Source: an uncultured Dehalococcoidia bacterium
Lineage (GTDB): Bacteria; Chloroflexota; Dehalococcoidia; Lucifugimonadales; UBA3495
Reading direction: 5' to 3'
NCBI GenBank assembly: GCA_951812535.1
Contig: CATOSK010000010.1
Location: forward strand, 62,001-126,000
Length of the DNA stretch: 64,000 nt
Below the pieces are notes generated by a model, which worked only from the letters and a program-made list of their open reading frames with translations, was not told where the DNA came from and searched no databases. Shown here piece after piece: positions 1 to 8,060 of this stretch. Made by a program: the position numbers and the translations under genes. Positions within the stretch are counted from its first letter, which is position 1. Each line of letters opens with the position of its first letter.

Positions 1-1
1 G

Positions 2-525
2 AGCCAGGGTCCCCGGACTTACCGGTTCATCGCCCAGCGGCTGCGGCCGACCAGCAGAAGGAAGCCCGGCGAAATCCACTGGGCCGTCTTTCGCCGGAAC
101 CTGGACGGCAGCGAACCCCGCTACTACCTGTCCAACGCGCCGGAGGATACTCCGCTGGAGACCCTGGCATACGTGGGAGGCTCCCGTTGGCGCATCGAAA
201 CGGAGTTCGAGACAGAGAAGAGCGACGTGGGGCTGGACGAGTACGAGACCCGCACCTGGGCGGGCTGGCATCACCACGTGGCCTTGTGCCTCTTGGGCGG
301 AGCCTTCCTGCTGAGCCTGCAGCAGGCCTGGGGGGAAAAAGATGCCCCGGGTCACCCGTCCCCAGGTGTACCGGGTGGTGCGGGAGATGCTGCCCAGGGA
401 ACGGTTCGGACCGGAGGAACTGCTGCGGTGGCTGACGGATACGCAGGATAGTAACGAACGGGCCAGTCGCTCCCACGCCAAGCGCCGCGCCAACCTTCGC
501 GCCGCCTCCACCATCCCACCTTGAT
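2..525 (+). pseudogene. IS701-like transposase, C-terminal part, frameshifted
   Basis: The reading frame is open from the left window edge and encodes the C-terminal part of a DDE transposase of the IS701 type (WRIETEFETEKSDVGLDEYE, then TWAGWHHHVALCLLG). After GEK the frame runs off near 338-341, in a run of six G and five A. The expected continuation (MPRVTRPQVYRVVREMLP) resumes in the next frame at 342 and ends near 525. One extra base in the homopolymer explains this. The 5' half lies outside the window. The gene is either dead or carries a sequencing error; similar damage in most neighbours favours a real pseudogene. Confidence 0.75.
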
Positions 526-923
526 CTGTCGTTGTAATACTAGTACCCGTTCAAGTTAGGAATTAATGGGATAGAGTCGATGGAGCTTGGTGCGGGCATC
601 AAGAATGTTGAAGCGCCAGTTGATGCGGGCTTTAGCTTCGTTCCGCTCCCTTTCCAGGGCCTGGATCTCCCGGCAGAGGGATTCCTCGTCGGGGAGACGC
701 TGTCTGAGACAACTGCGGGAGAAGACGCTGAACTCGATCTCCGCCATATTCAACCAACTCCCATGCGTGGGCGTATAGTGAAACTCCAGCCGTTTGGCGA
801 TGCGCCGCGCCTCAGGAGCAGGGAAGGTCTGGTACAGCGACGCCACCCGATGGGTATTCAGGTTGTCCAAGACCAAGCGGCAGTGCCCAATGGCGTCCCG
901 CCCAAGGGACATGGCCCAACCAC

Positions 924-953
924 ATCAGGGAGATCCAGATCAGGGAGATCCAG
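924..953. repeat. 15-bp tandem duplication in transposase remnant
   Basis: Two exact copies of ATCAGGGAGATCCAG (924-938 and 939-953). The change is in frame and duplicates five residues on the minus strand (ISLIWISLMW). Confidence 0.9.
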
Positions 954-1086
954 CGCAGACCACTGGCCTTGACCAGTTGGTGCCGGCTGGAGCGCACCGC
1001 GTCCCGGTAGATGCCTCGGGCCCTTATCCTGGCCCCGCGACGCCGCTCCAGGGTCTCGTCGATGCCGAAGACCAAGGGACCGTCGC

Positions 1087-1110
1087 CGCGATCCAAGTCG
1101 CGATCCAAGT
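1087..1110. repeat. 12-bp tandem duplication in transposase remnant
   Basis: Two exact copies of CGCGATCCAAGT (1087-1098 and 1099-1110). The change is in frame and gives YLDRDLDRGDG where YLDRGDG is expected. Confidence 0.9.
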
Positions 1111-1200
1111 ACTGTAGCAGCAGCAAGAGCAAGATGCGTGCGGCCTCACGGGGCGACCACACCACCCTATTGAGCACCTCGTGGTAGCGGGCGTAGTCGT

Positions 1201-1228
1201 CCTGGTCGCTGCGTCCTGGTCGCTGCGT
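1201..1228. repeat. 14-bp tandem duplication that shifts the transposase frame
   Basis: Two exact copies of CCTGGTCGCTGCGT (1201-1214 and 1215-1228). Removing one copy restores a continuous reading LGRSDQDDYARYHEVLNR on the minus strand, so this duplication is the inactivating frameshift. Confidence 0.9.
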
Positions 1229-1440
1229 CCCAAGACGCGGAGCGCCGCGGCCACGGTGCGCTGGCCCGTGGCCAGGATCGCACCCACCATCAGCAGTTGG
1301 GCTTTCTGCCAAGTCGGGTTGGTGAACAGCCTTGCGAAGGGGGCGAGTATCGGTACAATGGCATCGGGCAGGGTAAGCATGGCTGGGCCTTTAGTGAGAC
1401 TTGGGTCAGGCCAGCTTACCCTGTCTTTATACTTTTTCTA

Positions 1441-1980
1441 AATGTTGCGCAAAGTCCAGCTTACACTGCGCGTGGTGGCGACGAACTCCGGCTCCGCCAT
1501 CGTCCCCTGCGGCCGCGCGGCGATTGTCAGGCGCGGACTACCCGGACCGTCAGCATCACTCTCCTGAACCATCAGGCTGGCCCGCGTCTCTTCCCCGGCT
1601 GATCGCAGCCGCATGGTGGACGCTTCGTTCCATCCCATCCTGGATGCCAGTTGCGGGCCGGCGTCGCCCGGATTCCCGGGCCGTGGCCCGCAACCACCAC
1701 GTCGAAGGCGCTCGCCCTCCGGTAGGGCATGAAGCGGCCTTGGGCTGTGGCTGGGGTCGAACTGGCACCGTGCTCGGCGGCGTTGTTGACGATCTCGCTG
1801 AAGATCTCCAACAGCTCGGCCCAGATGTTCGGGGCTCCCAGGCCCCCCTACGCCAGGTTGTCCTCGAGGATGCCGGTGAGCGCTTGGGCGTCCCTCGTGG
1901 CCCCGAAGGGGCGGGAGCCAGGATGTAGCGGGCTTCTCCGGTGCTCATGTTTCGTCCCTGTCTCTCCGGCTTGGTTCCCA
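1441..1980 (-). pseudogene. GHKL-type ATPase domain remnant
   Basis: A central piece (about 1811-1640) carries an N-box (EIFSEIVNNAAEHG) and a following G1-type box (FDVVVAGHGPGIRAT). These are the ATP-binding motifs of GHKL/HATPase_c proteins such as histidine kinases and anti-sigma factors. The flanking sequence is open only in other frames: a start-containing segment from 1981 and a tail ending near 1441. No single frame joins them. Family assignment rests on the two motifs. What the intact protein did, and whether the tail belongs to the same gene, cannot be told. Confidence 0.5.
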
Positions 1981-2096
1981 CGGCCGCGTCCGCCTACCGG
2001 GGGAAACTCCCCGATTCTAACAAGGGTGGCGGGTGGAGTGAGCCGAGGGGCATCCGGTGCTGGGCAGGGAACGAGGGAACGAGGGACCGGAGGTAA

Positions 2097-2357
2097 CCGG
2101 CATTCCTCGGGGTACAATGGCTGCAGGTCCTGCCCAGAGAGGTCCCCGACAGGGCCACTTCCTACGCCCCCGAGATCTACTGCGTGAAGTGCAAGGCGCG
2201 CACCGGGTCCAGGGACATTCAGGTCGTGACCCTGAAGAACGGTAGTCCGGCCACCAGGGCCTTCTGCGGGGCCTGCGGCACCCAGAAGTTCCGCATGGGG
2301 CCCCGCGGGCTGACCGGCCCGGTTTGGCTGACTCACTTGCCCAGATTGCTTCCCTAA
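2097..2357 (+). pseudogene. DUF5679-like zinc-ribbon fragment without a start codon
   Basis: The frame reads PEIYCVKCKARTGSRDI and later FCGACGTQKFRMG. The pair of CxxC knuckles about 35 residues apart is typical of small DUF5679 zinc-ribbon proteins. The frame opens after a stop at 2094-2096, and no ATG, GTG or TTG precedes the first cysteine pair; the ATG at 2117 is in another frame. About 20 residues unlike the family follow the domain before the stop. It is best read as a gene remnant in this decayed region, though a CTG start cannot be excluded. Confidence 0.5.
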
Positions 2358-2488
2358 ACGGAGAGCCGGCTGTCAGTAATGGGCCTTGGGTACGGCTCCT
2401 GCAGGGGCGCTTTGGAGGAAGCGTCCGCTCCTTCAACGGTTGTCGAGTCTGCGGCGGTGTAACAGGCGTTCCCGCCGCATGTAGCGGG

Positions 2489-3312
2489 CTACCACTCATC
2501 CTCGTCGGAATCCGCCAAAGGCCAACTTCCCCGCGAGTAGATGTTGTCGTAGCAGTTCACCCCCACCCGGGGCGAGTTGGGCAGTGGGACCAGGTCACCG
2601 GCCGCCGGCGCGCATTCCTCGCAGAAGGTGATGGGGTCCAGGTCGTCGAGGGACAGTATCCCTTCATCGTCGTAGAGCTCCTCGTCGTACTCCTCAAACT
2701 CGTCGTACTCCGGGGCGACCCGCCAGTTGGCGGGGCCCTCACAGCGCAGGCAGGCCTGCAGGGGATTGTTCCTGGCCAGGATGACGATTTCCCTCCGTGC
2801 CACGGCTGCGAAGGGCTGACCGCCTGCGCCAGCTCCCCGAAGACGGCGCGGTGTTCGAGAGTCAGCTCGGTGGGACTGCCGTAGTCGTGCTCGTACCCGA
2901 ATCTGGCCAGCGGGGGTGTGGCCGCATTGATGGTCTTCCCAATGTGCAACCACCGGGCTTCCCGTTCGTCCATGGGCTCGAACCGCCAAGGAGTAGATGT
3001 CGTCCCCGATCTCGAAGTGGCTTAGGTGGCCGCAGCATCCCAGCGAGACACCCCGCAGGAACCGGTCCAGTTCGTGGAGGGTGGTGTCGCACCGGACGCC
3101 CAGCTCCAGCCAGTGGGGACGTTCCCTGGCCCGGATCGACAGGCATGCCGTCTTCCAGGCAGTCCGCCGCCGGTCCTCCGGCGCGGGTTTGGGGATGGTT
3201 TGAGGCCGGTCCTCGACTCGATGCAATCGAGCAGATGCCGGCGAATCCGGTCGCCGGGCACCGTTTGTTGGCAGATGAAGCAGGTCCCCGGGATTGCGGT
3301 GCTCACGGCCAT
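2489..3312 (-). pseudogene. Frameshifted PRiA4_ORF3-like protein with zinc-finger start and acidic tail
   Basis: The pieces lie in order on the minus strand but in different frames. From 3312 comes an N-terminal zinc-finger-like segment (CFICQQTVPGDRIRRHLLDC). Then follow the segments TTLHELDRFLRG and CCGHLSHFEIG, then (other frame, from 2973) HIGKTINAATPPLARF and YEHDYGSPTELTLE. Last comes an acidic tail with CEECAPAAGDLVPLPN ending at 2489. The pattern 'TLxxLxxxLxG...HLxxFEI...YxxDYG' matches the plasmid pRiA4b ORF-3 family. At least two frameshifts separate the parts, so the gene is broken. The ancestral function is unknown. Confidence 0.55.
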
Positions 3313-3429
3313 GGTTCCCCTCCGGATGATGGGGCACTGGGGCCGAGTCCAGCCAGGGTGCTGTCCAGCCCCAGGTCGGCCATCCCACTGGTCCAGCTCT
3401 CATTGCCCGGGGCCGCGCGGCCAAGGGCG

Positions 3430-3560
3430 GGAGGGTGCACCCCGCCTTGGGCCACCGGATCCTCTCGCAGTAGGCCCCGGTCGGGTGGTCAACGAAGCAA
3501 TGCTCCGCCTGCTCGGCCTCGCTCTTGCCGCTACACCGGTAGTACTCCTACCCGACCATT
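3430..3560 (-). pseudogene. Small cysteine-rich gene remnant
   Basis: The minus strand just upstream of the preceding remnant reads EYYRCSGKSEAEQAEHCF followed by DHPTGAYCERIRWPKAGC. The spaced cysteines look like a zinc-binding C-terminus. It has no start codon of its own and runs without a stop into the neighbouring remnant. The family is not recognised; it may be the end of a separate lost gene. Confidence 0.25.
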
Positions 3561-3637
3561 CCCAAAGAGTCTCCCGCCGCCGCTTCGGCCTGATGGGTCG
3601 GGCTTCTCGTCCGCGGCGGGCTACTGCCGGAAGCGGT

Positions 3638-3937
3638 TCACACCGTGGGGTTCTCTTCTACATCCGCCAGACGGGCGTAGACTTCGGCGACCAGCCGGGT
3701 GTGCATGACTATTTCCCTGGGGCCGTTGCCCTCGCCAAAGGCCTCTTCGCGGTTTTTGGTCCGGCGCTCTGCAATCCGCCCTACGCAGGTGGGGCAGGTG
3801 ATGCGGTGGAGCGGAGTCCGGAAATCGTCATCTTCGTGGACATACCCGTCTTCCCCCGGAGCCATCAACTCCAGCAGGTAGCGCCCAGCGGTCAGGGAGG
3901 CCTTTGACGCCCCGCATTCCTCCAGCGTCACACGCAT
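3638..3937 (-). CDS. Hypothetical protein, 99 aa, possibly truncated
   Basis: An ATG-started frame with product MRVTLEECGASKASLTAGRY and so on, containing one CPTC pair near residue 49. No family is recognised. Upstream in frame the coding-like sequence continues (KLVIITCPEDQEA) back to a stop near a hairpin at 3977-4021 but offers no start codon, so the true gene may have begun further upstream and lost its 5' end. It sits among pseudogenes and could itself be one. Confidence 0.35.
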   Translation of the reverse strand: MRVTLEECGASKASLTAGRYLLELMAPGEDGYVHEDDDFRTPLHRITCPTCVGRIAERRTKNREEAFGEGNGPREIVMHTRLVAEVYARLADVEENPTV

Positions 3938-3976
3938 GGCTTCCTGATCTTCGGGGCAGGTGATGATAACCAGTTT

Positions 3977-4021
3977 CCGCCATTCTCAGGAACGGCGGTT
4001 TCGGCGTTTCTGAGAATGCGG
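3977..4021. repeat. Inverted repeat with 8-bp perfect core
   Basis: ATTCTCAG (3982-3989) pairs with CTGAGAAT (4010-4017), extended outward by a GC-rich CCGC/GCGG with one bulged base; the loop is 20 nt. It lies upstream of the 99-aa hypothetical gene. It could be a REP-like element or the scar of an insertion; no T-tract makes it a clear terminator. Confidence 0.45.
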
Positions 4022-4203
4022 CGTGCTTGGGCGCCTCCGGGGTGCCCGTCCAATCCAGCTACCACGCTCGCGGGTCCTCCGTCTCCCAGACGGAGGCGCT
4101 GACACTGCGTCCGCCCGTCGGGCCTGTTATGTTGCCCGTGTATTCTCCTTAAGGCGTGTTTACATTTGGGGCTACCTATAATGATGGATATCTTGCTCAC
4201 TTG

Positions 4204-4403
4204 TTATTCGTTCACCGCCTTTGTGACGGCGTTGACTGCTTCGGTTGCTGCGAACCACGGCATATACTTGTTTTTTAACTGTTTGCCTTCAAGGCAGCGC
4301 CTTTTGACCAAGTCTTCCCTGTGCGTTTCTATGAAATCCCGGAATTTCGTTTGTTGCGTTTCCGGGATTTGGGTCCACTTGGTCCAGTTCGTTTGGACTA
4401 AGA
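4204..4403 (-). pseudogene. 3' remnant of an AT-richer gene cut by a MITE-like element
   Basis: The minus strand reads WTKWTQIPETQQTKFRDFIE, then RCLEGKQLKNKYMPWF and a tail ending TKAVNE before TAA at 4206-4204. It looks like genuine protein: mixed hydrophilic helices with codon use unlike the GC-rich neighbours. There is no start codon, and the frame meets a stop as soon as it enters the inverted-repeat element that begins at 4404. I infer that this is the C-terminal end of a foreign gene whose 5' part was lost when the element inserted. The family is not recognised. Confidence 0.4.
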
Positions 4404-4542
4404 AACTATCTCAAAACTGTTCGCCTTCCTCTCGTCATTCCCGTGCAGAGCCTGCCCTCGCGTAGGCGGGGGCGGGAATCCAGGCCCCCGTCATCCCCAT
4501 TTCGCGCTTTTCGGCCTCCGAAAGGTGCGTTTTGAGATAGTT
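4404..4542. mobile_element. MITE-like element, 139 bp, with 14-bp terminal inverted repeats
   Basis: AACTATCTCAAAAC at 4404-4417 is matched perfectly in inverse orientation by GTTTTGAGATAGTT at 4529-4542. The interior holds a second palindromic motif, CATTCCCG ... CGGGAATCCAG (4436-4482). There is no coding capacity. The element ends three bases before the stop codon of the cupin gene and abuts the truncated remnant on its other side. Weak similarity of the flanking bases (GACTAAG versus GAGTAGG inverted) may extend the inverted repeat. No obvious target-site duplication is seen. Confidence 0.65.
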
Positions 4543-4544
4543 AC

Positions 4545-4925
4545 CTACTCAAAGACCGCCTGGCTGCCCGGGCGGGTGACGCTGATGTAGGACAGGTAGG
4601 AGTCTTTCGTGGCCCCATGGCAATGCCTTTCACCGGCCGGAAGGTAGACGATATCGCCCACAGTCACCTCTCGCTCTTCCTGCTCCGTGGCCACAATGCC
4701 TATGCCTGCGGTTATGATCAGAATCTGGTCAGTGCTATGAGTATGGAAATTTTCCCTGGCCCCACGGCTGAAGTTCCGCCAGCCGCAGTTGAAGTGCTCG
4801 GACATGCCCGGCGGCAGGATCTGCTGGCCTGTCCGGGTCACTGCACCGCCGCTCCACCCCGGAACCGGGCTTATGTTCGTTGGCATGGGCTCCTCCTGGA
4901 CTTCGCTAATCCTTACAACTCGCAT
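4545..4925 (-). CDS. Cupin domain protein, 126 aa
   Basis: A single conserved beta-barrel cupin. Motif 1 is RGARENFHTHSTDQILIITA (about residues 55-74), with HTH and a following acidic position, and motif 2 is GDIVYLPAGERHCH (about 90-103); together they form the metal-binding site. The size fits the small monocupin family. The start at 4925 is supported by AGGAGG about five bases upstream. The substrate cannot be inferred. The gene is intact although its neighbours are remnants, and its 3' end lies directly against the MITE-like element. Confidence 0.85.
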   Translation of the reverse strand: MRVVRISEVQEEPMPTNISPVPGWSGGAVTRTGQQILPPGMSEHFNCGWRNFSRGARENFHTHSTDQILIITAGIGIVATEQEEREVTVGDIVYLPAGERHCHGATKDSYLSYISVTRPGSQAVFE

Positions 4926-5073
4926 CTTTCCCTCCTGGACCGTTCACATGAAACCTGAACTGAAGCCAAGGTGAAATGTACCTATCGCTAGACTCAACTG
5001 TCGGTGGAACTCAATCGGGATCTGAAGGCGATATGGGGAGCCATTGAGTCCTCGGCGCCCACACCCCCAATCG

Positions 5074-5606
5074 CTACCGCTCCATCTGCTGGATGGTCCA
5101 GCGGCTGACCTCCAGGCGCTTGGCCAGTTCCCGCTGGCTCACTCCCTTCGACCGCTCTGACCGTGTGTACTCCCGTTGCCGATCGGTCAGGCTGGCCCAC
5201 CGCCCGGGGAAGCGATCCTCGGCCCGCGCCTTAGCCTGCCCGGTGACCGACCGCTCCCGGATCGAGTTCCGCCACCACTCGCTGAAGGCCAACACCATTG
5301 TCAGCTGCAGCTTGCCGGTGACCCTGTCAAATTCCTCGGCCAGGGACCGGAACTCCACTCCCGCCCGGTGCAGCCCCTCGATCACCTGCAGCCCGTAGGT
5401 CAGCCCCCGGGAGAGCCGGTCGATGTCGGTGACCACCAGGCCCAGCTGCTCCAGGAGACCCCGCGGTCGTTCCTGGCCCCGCTGGCCTCCTCGGCCCGGA
5501 TATTGCCCAGGGAACAGCCGGCACAGACCAGCCGCTCCACCTGCAGGTGCAGGTTCTTGTCCGACGGCTCCCTGACCGAGACCCGGGCGTAACCGTAGAA
5601 GGTCAT
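5074..5606 (-). pseudogene. Serine recombinase (resolvase/invertase), frameshifted
   Basis: The N-terminal part starts at 5606 with TFYGYARVSVREPSDKNLHL. The Ser in YARVS is the usual nucleophile position of the resolvase family. Around 5455-5475 the frame changes. The catalytic-domain remainder (VVTDIDRLSRGLTYGLQVIE) and a C-terminal Hin-type helix-turn-helix (GVSQRELAKRLEVSRWTIQQ) continue in another frame to 5074. One indel explains the break. Once a site-specific recombinase gene of about 175 residues, it probably belonged to a mobile element in this island. Confidence 0.75.
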
Positions 5607-5719
5607 CCCGCTGCCCCCGGCTGGAATGGGCAAAAGTATAGCTTCCTACCGGGCGGAAATAAACCGGGGTGTCCAGCCACCCCCTCAGGCACAAATGGCG
5701 GGGATTTCCAGACGGAGCC

Positions 5720-5737
5720 GGAAACAGGGCTGTTTCC
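5720..5737. repeat. Short perfect hairpin
   Basis: GGAAACAG (5720-5727) pairs with CTGTTTCC (5730-5737) across two bases. It lies about 90 bp beyond the stop of the leftward FhuF-like gene and has no clear T-run, so a terminator role is only possible. Confidence 0.3.
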
Positions 5738-5826
5738 AGCCAGGGATGATTAACGACAATTGGTTCTGCCGACCTGTTGCCTGGACCGGGGAAGGGACTG
5801 GTGAAATAGCCTCTTGAAGAGCTTCC

Positions 5827-6663
5827 CTACCGCAGCCCTGCCAGCATCTCACGAAAACGCTGATCTTGTAGTTCCTGGGGCACCAGAATGCAGTTGGAAC
5901 AGTAGTCGTTGGCCCGGGGGGACCGCCACCAAAGGCAGCACCCGCGCCGCCGCGAGAAGAAACCCACCCGGCCCTGGTGCTCGAACTCTTCCATGGTAAG
6001 TTGACGGTAGATGGGAGAAGCGGGGTCGGTAAAGAACGTCTCGGCCGCCTGAACCACCGTTTCGGGCATCCCGGCGGTGGCGTAAAGCCGGTTCAAAGCC
6101 TGTGAGAACGCCGCGGCCACTGCGTTCCAGGAAACCTTGACGCTGGCCCCGGCAGCCCGCCGAAGGTCCTCTATAACCGCTTCCAGGTTCCCCTCGAAGA
6201 GCCACACCTTGAGCTGGGCATACATGGCATCAGCGTCGGGTACCATCATCGCGTCCGCGTGGTTGGCGGCTCCATCGTCAGGCAATACGGCGAAGGTAAA
6301 GCGGTCAAAACCAGTGGCGTCAATGGCTGCCCCGTTCCAGTGGAAAGACAGGTTATCCAGCGATACGTTGGGTGCCCGACGCTCCATGACGTACTGACCC
6401 ACCACGGGAAAAACCACACGGCTCAGGTAGGCCACCAGGAAAGCGGAGCCGGCGACGTGGCGGTTGTCGCTGTCCCAGGCCCGCTGCCCGTAGGCTGCTA
6501 CCAATTCCGCCAGGCGGCGGTCGTCGCCCTGAAAGAGGTCTTGAGCATTGGTCCACCCCGCTTCTTCAGGGAGCCGCAGGGGTAAAGCAAAGAAGCCTCC
6601 CAACTCCCGCACACGGTCCATGCTGGCTGCCAGCGGGTGAGGCCCGCCGGCCGGATCAGCCAT
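5827..6663 (-). CDS. FhuF-like ferric iron reductase, 278 aa
   Basis: The C-terminus holds GCCLWWRSP followed by NDYCSNCILVP, the CC-x(n)-CxxC cysteine pattern that binds the [2Fe-2S] cluster in FhuF-type siderophore-iron reductases. The long N-terminal part resembles the IucA/IucC-FhuF accessory fold. It is expected to reduce ferric siderophore in the cytoplasm to release iron. The start is at 6663 because ATGGCTGA there overlaps the stop of the upstream gene, indicating translational coupling. The two-gene unit follows a perfect 30-bp palindrome at 7365-7394, a likely regulatory site. Family call is firm; substrate is inferred. Confidence 0.8.
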   Translation of the reverse strand: MADPAGGPHPLAASMDRVRELGGFFALPLRLPEEAGWTNAQDLFQGDDRRLAELVAAYGQRAWDSDNRHVAGSAFLVAYLSRVVFPVVGQYVMERRAPNVSLDNLSFHWNGAAIDATGFDRFTFAVLPDDGAANHADAMMVPDADAMYAQLKVWLFEGNLEAVIEDLRRAAGASVKVSWNAVAAAFSQALNRLYATAGMPETVVQAAETFFTDPASPIYRQLTMEEFEHQGRVGFFSRRRGCCLWWRSPRANDYCSNCILVPQELQDQRFREMLAGLR

Positions 6664-7216
6664 GGAAAAACCTGGGCGCCGAGCGGTCGGTGGGGTCATA
6701 GCCCTGGGACAGGTACTTCTGCCGCAGCCGGTCCCACAGGTAAAGGCGTTCCCAGTCAGGACTGTCCATATAGTTCTGGTCTTCGTCAAGGTGGGGATTG
6801 GGTAGCAGGACTGTTATCTGCTGCTGCCCGCCGCCGTTGAACAGCCGGAACCCCCACGACGTAGGCTGGTGGCCGGGGTTCAGGCGGCGGTAGAGTTCGG
6901 CGCGGGCGGTGCGCCGCAGCTTGACCGTATCGGGAGGCGCCGCTCGCGACTCCCCGATGCACAGGTGCAGGTGCCATTCCTGGAAGTCCACCGTCAGGTA
7001 GCCGTCCAGAAATCCGGTGCGAGGCTGGCAAGGTGGCTTGATTTCCCAGACGGCCCCCGGCACCAGCATACCGATGCGGATGTGTTCCCACTCGGCCAGG
7101 CAGTCCTGGAGGATTCCGCGCAGGGTTTCTTCATCGCTGGGCACTGGGAACAGTTCGTAAGTCCCGTCCAGTTGGTGGATGATTTCGCCTCGGGGCAGCG
7201 GTTCGGTAGTAGTCAT
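6656..7216 (-). CDS. Conserved protein coupled to FhuF-like reductase, 186 aa
   Basis: The product (MTTTEPLPRGEIIHQLDGTY at the start, WEIKPPCQPRTGFLDGYLTV in the middle) has no motif I can tie to a biochemical role; it resembles a conserved family (DUF7676-like) found beside FhuF-like genes. It has no signal peptide or membrane segment. ATG at 7216 is preceded by GGGAG at a suitable distance. Its stop overlaps the start of the ferric reductase by eight bases, so the two are almost certainly made together, and the partner points to iron or siderophore handling. The function is unproven. Confidence 0.75.
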   Translation of the reverse strand: MTTTEPLPRGEIIHQLDGTYELFPVPSDEETLRGILQDCLAEWEHIRIGMLVPGAVWEIKPPCQPRTGFLDGYLTVDFQEWHLHLCIGESRAAPPDTVKLRRTARAELYRRLNPGHQPTSWGFRLFNGGGQQQITVLLPNPHLDEDQNYMDSPDWERLYLWDRLRQKYLSQGYDPTDRSAPRFFHG

Positions 7217-7364
7217 GGCATTGCTCCCGATGAGATTGCGGTTGTTGTTCGGGTGACATGCTGGAGCCTGATCTCGATTCGCAGGTTTTGCGCGACCAAG
7301 CATACCTGCGGGGATGGTCAGGAACAACCCGGCCGAGCGTCAGCAGGATGCCTGGAGGGCCGGT

Positions 7365-7394
7365 CAGTTGCGAAAATGCGCATTTTCGCAACTG
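7365..7394. promoter_or_regulatory. Perfect 30-bp palindrome, candidate operator of the FhuF unit
   Basis: All 15 positions on each side of the centre (7379/7380) are complementary; the core is TTGCGAAAATGCGCATTTTC. It lies about 150 bp upstream of the FhuF-partner start and four bases beyond the stop of the upstream RHH gene. Dyads of the type TGCGAAA...TTTCGCA resemble Fur-family operators in several phyla, which would fit iron control. No U-tract follows on the minus strand, so termination is less likely. Confidence 0.55.
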
Positions 7395-7397
7395 GAG

Positions 7398-8048
7398 TCA
7401 GCCAAGGTCCCTGGAAACATGCCGAGAGGGTTGGGAAAGCACATCCGCCCCGTCCAGCGGCGGTCTGAGGTGAGGAGGCAGGTCCGGCTCAGGACGAGAC
7501 TTCCATCCGGATTCGAGTTCAGACATCCGTTCCTGGTGTCCCTCTGCCATCAATTGCTCCTCACGACGGCGGACGTCATGGTAGTAAGCCAGCCTAGCGT
7601 TCCGATACTTGGAGAGAGCCTCGTCGTGGGCGCCATAGTCCCCTCGCAGGTAACGCTGCGAGCACCAGTCCAAGTGATCCCGCCGCCTCTGACTGAACGC
7701 CACCCCGATCTCGACTATTAATGCGATACAGTTCTCCTTATCGGCGGACCGGTCGCAAGAACCATTCAGACTATGCCATTCACTGGGGTCTACTGATTCC
7801 ACCCACGACCGTGCGTCGTCCATGGCATGTCCCACCCAATCGGGTTCGGGAAGAGGTGCGTGGTTCGGCCCCAGGAACCGCTGGATATGGGTTCCCATGC
7901 CATCCTCTTCAACCTGTGCCTTGACCCGCTCCGCCAAAGCCGCACGGTCCTCCAACGCCTGCCGGCAGATTTGGGACACATTCACCTCCGGCCGGATCTC
8001 CCTGACCCGCTGAAGCAACTCGTCGGGTATGTTGACCCCTATTCTCAT
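7398..8048 (-). CDS. Ribbon-helix-helix DNA-binding protein, 216 aa
   Basis: Residues 1-34 (RIGVNIPDELLQRVREIRPE followed by NVSQICRQALE) form a typical ribbon-helix-helix domain: a beta strand, then two helices, as in CopG/MetJ-type regulators and antitoxins. The rest is a long hydrophilic, charged region with no recognised domain. GGAGG sits just before the ATG at 8048. An 11-bp inverted repeat with an AT-rich centre overlaps the promoter position (8061-8093), suggesting autorepression. No toxin gene is adjacent, so an antitoxin role is not supported by context. Confidence 0.7.
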   Translation of the reverse strand: MRIGVNIPDELLQRVREIRPEVNVSQICRQALEDRAALAERVKAQVEEDGMGTHIQRFLGPNHAPLPEPDWVGHAMDDARSWVESVDPSEWHSLNGSCDRSADKENCIALIVEIGVAFSQRRRDHLDWCSQRYLRGDYGAHDEALSKYRNARLAYYHDVRRREEQLMAEGHQERMSELESGWKSRPEPDLPPHLRPPLDGADVLSQPSRHVSRDLG

Positions 8049-8060
8049 TAGGATCCTCCA

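Larger units (their letters stand above)
556..1380 (-). pseudogene. Chimeric transposase remnant: IS701-like head joined to IS630-like tail
   Basis: The 5' part (1380 to about 900) reads as the start of an IS701/DDE_5 transposase (LTLPDAIVPILAPFARLF, then VFGIDETLERRRGARI and YRDAVRSSRHQLVKASGLRW). It is broken by a 14-bp tandem duplication at 1201-1228. The 3' part (about 905 to 556) is in another frame and is the end of an IS630-type transposase, with LVLDNLNTH, FHYTPTHGSWLNMAEIE and the terminal RLYPINS. The junction lies within about 880-912. The product cannot be functional. Seen directly: the two protein families and the frame change. Inferred: one IS inserted into or recombined with the other. 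Confidence 0.7.

Noticed and set aside
332-345. Programmed frameshift site (GGGGGGAAAAAG) in the IS701-like transposase
   Set aside because: The continuation needs a +1 shift, whereas A-rich slippery sites of insertion sequences usually drive -1; a homopolymer indel is simpler.
7365-7394. Palindrome as terminator of the RHH gene
   Set aside because: It has no loop to favour a hairpin over duplex and no U-tract follows; an operator reading fits better, though a dual role is not excluded.
7398-8048. RHH gene as antitoxin of a toxin-antitoxin pair
   Set aside because: No toxin-like gene lies on either side; the downstream genes concern iron reduction.
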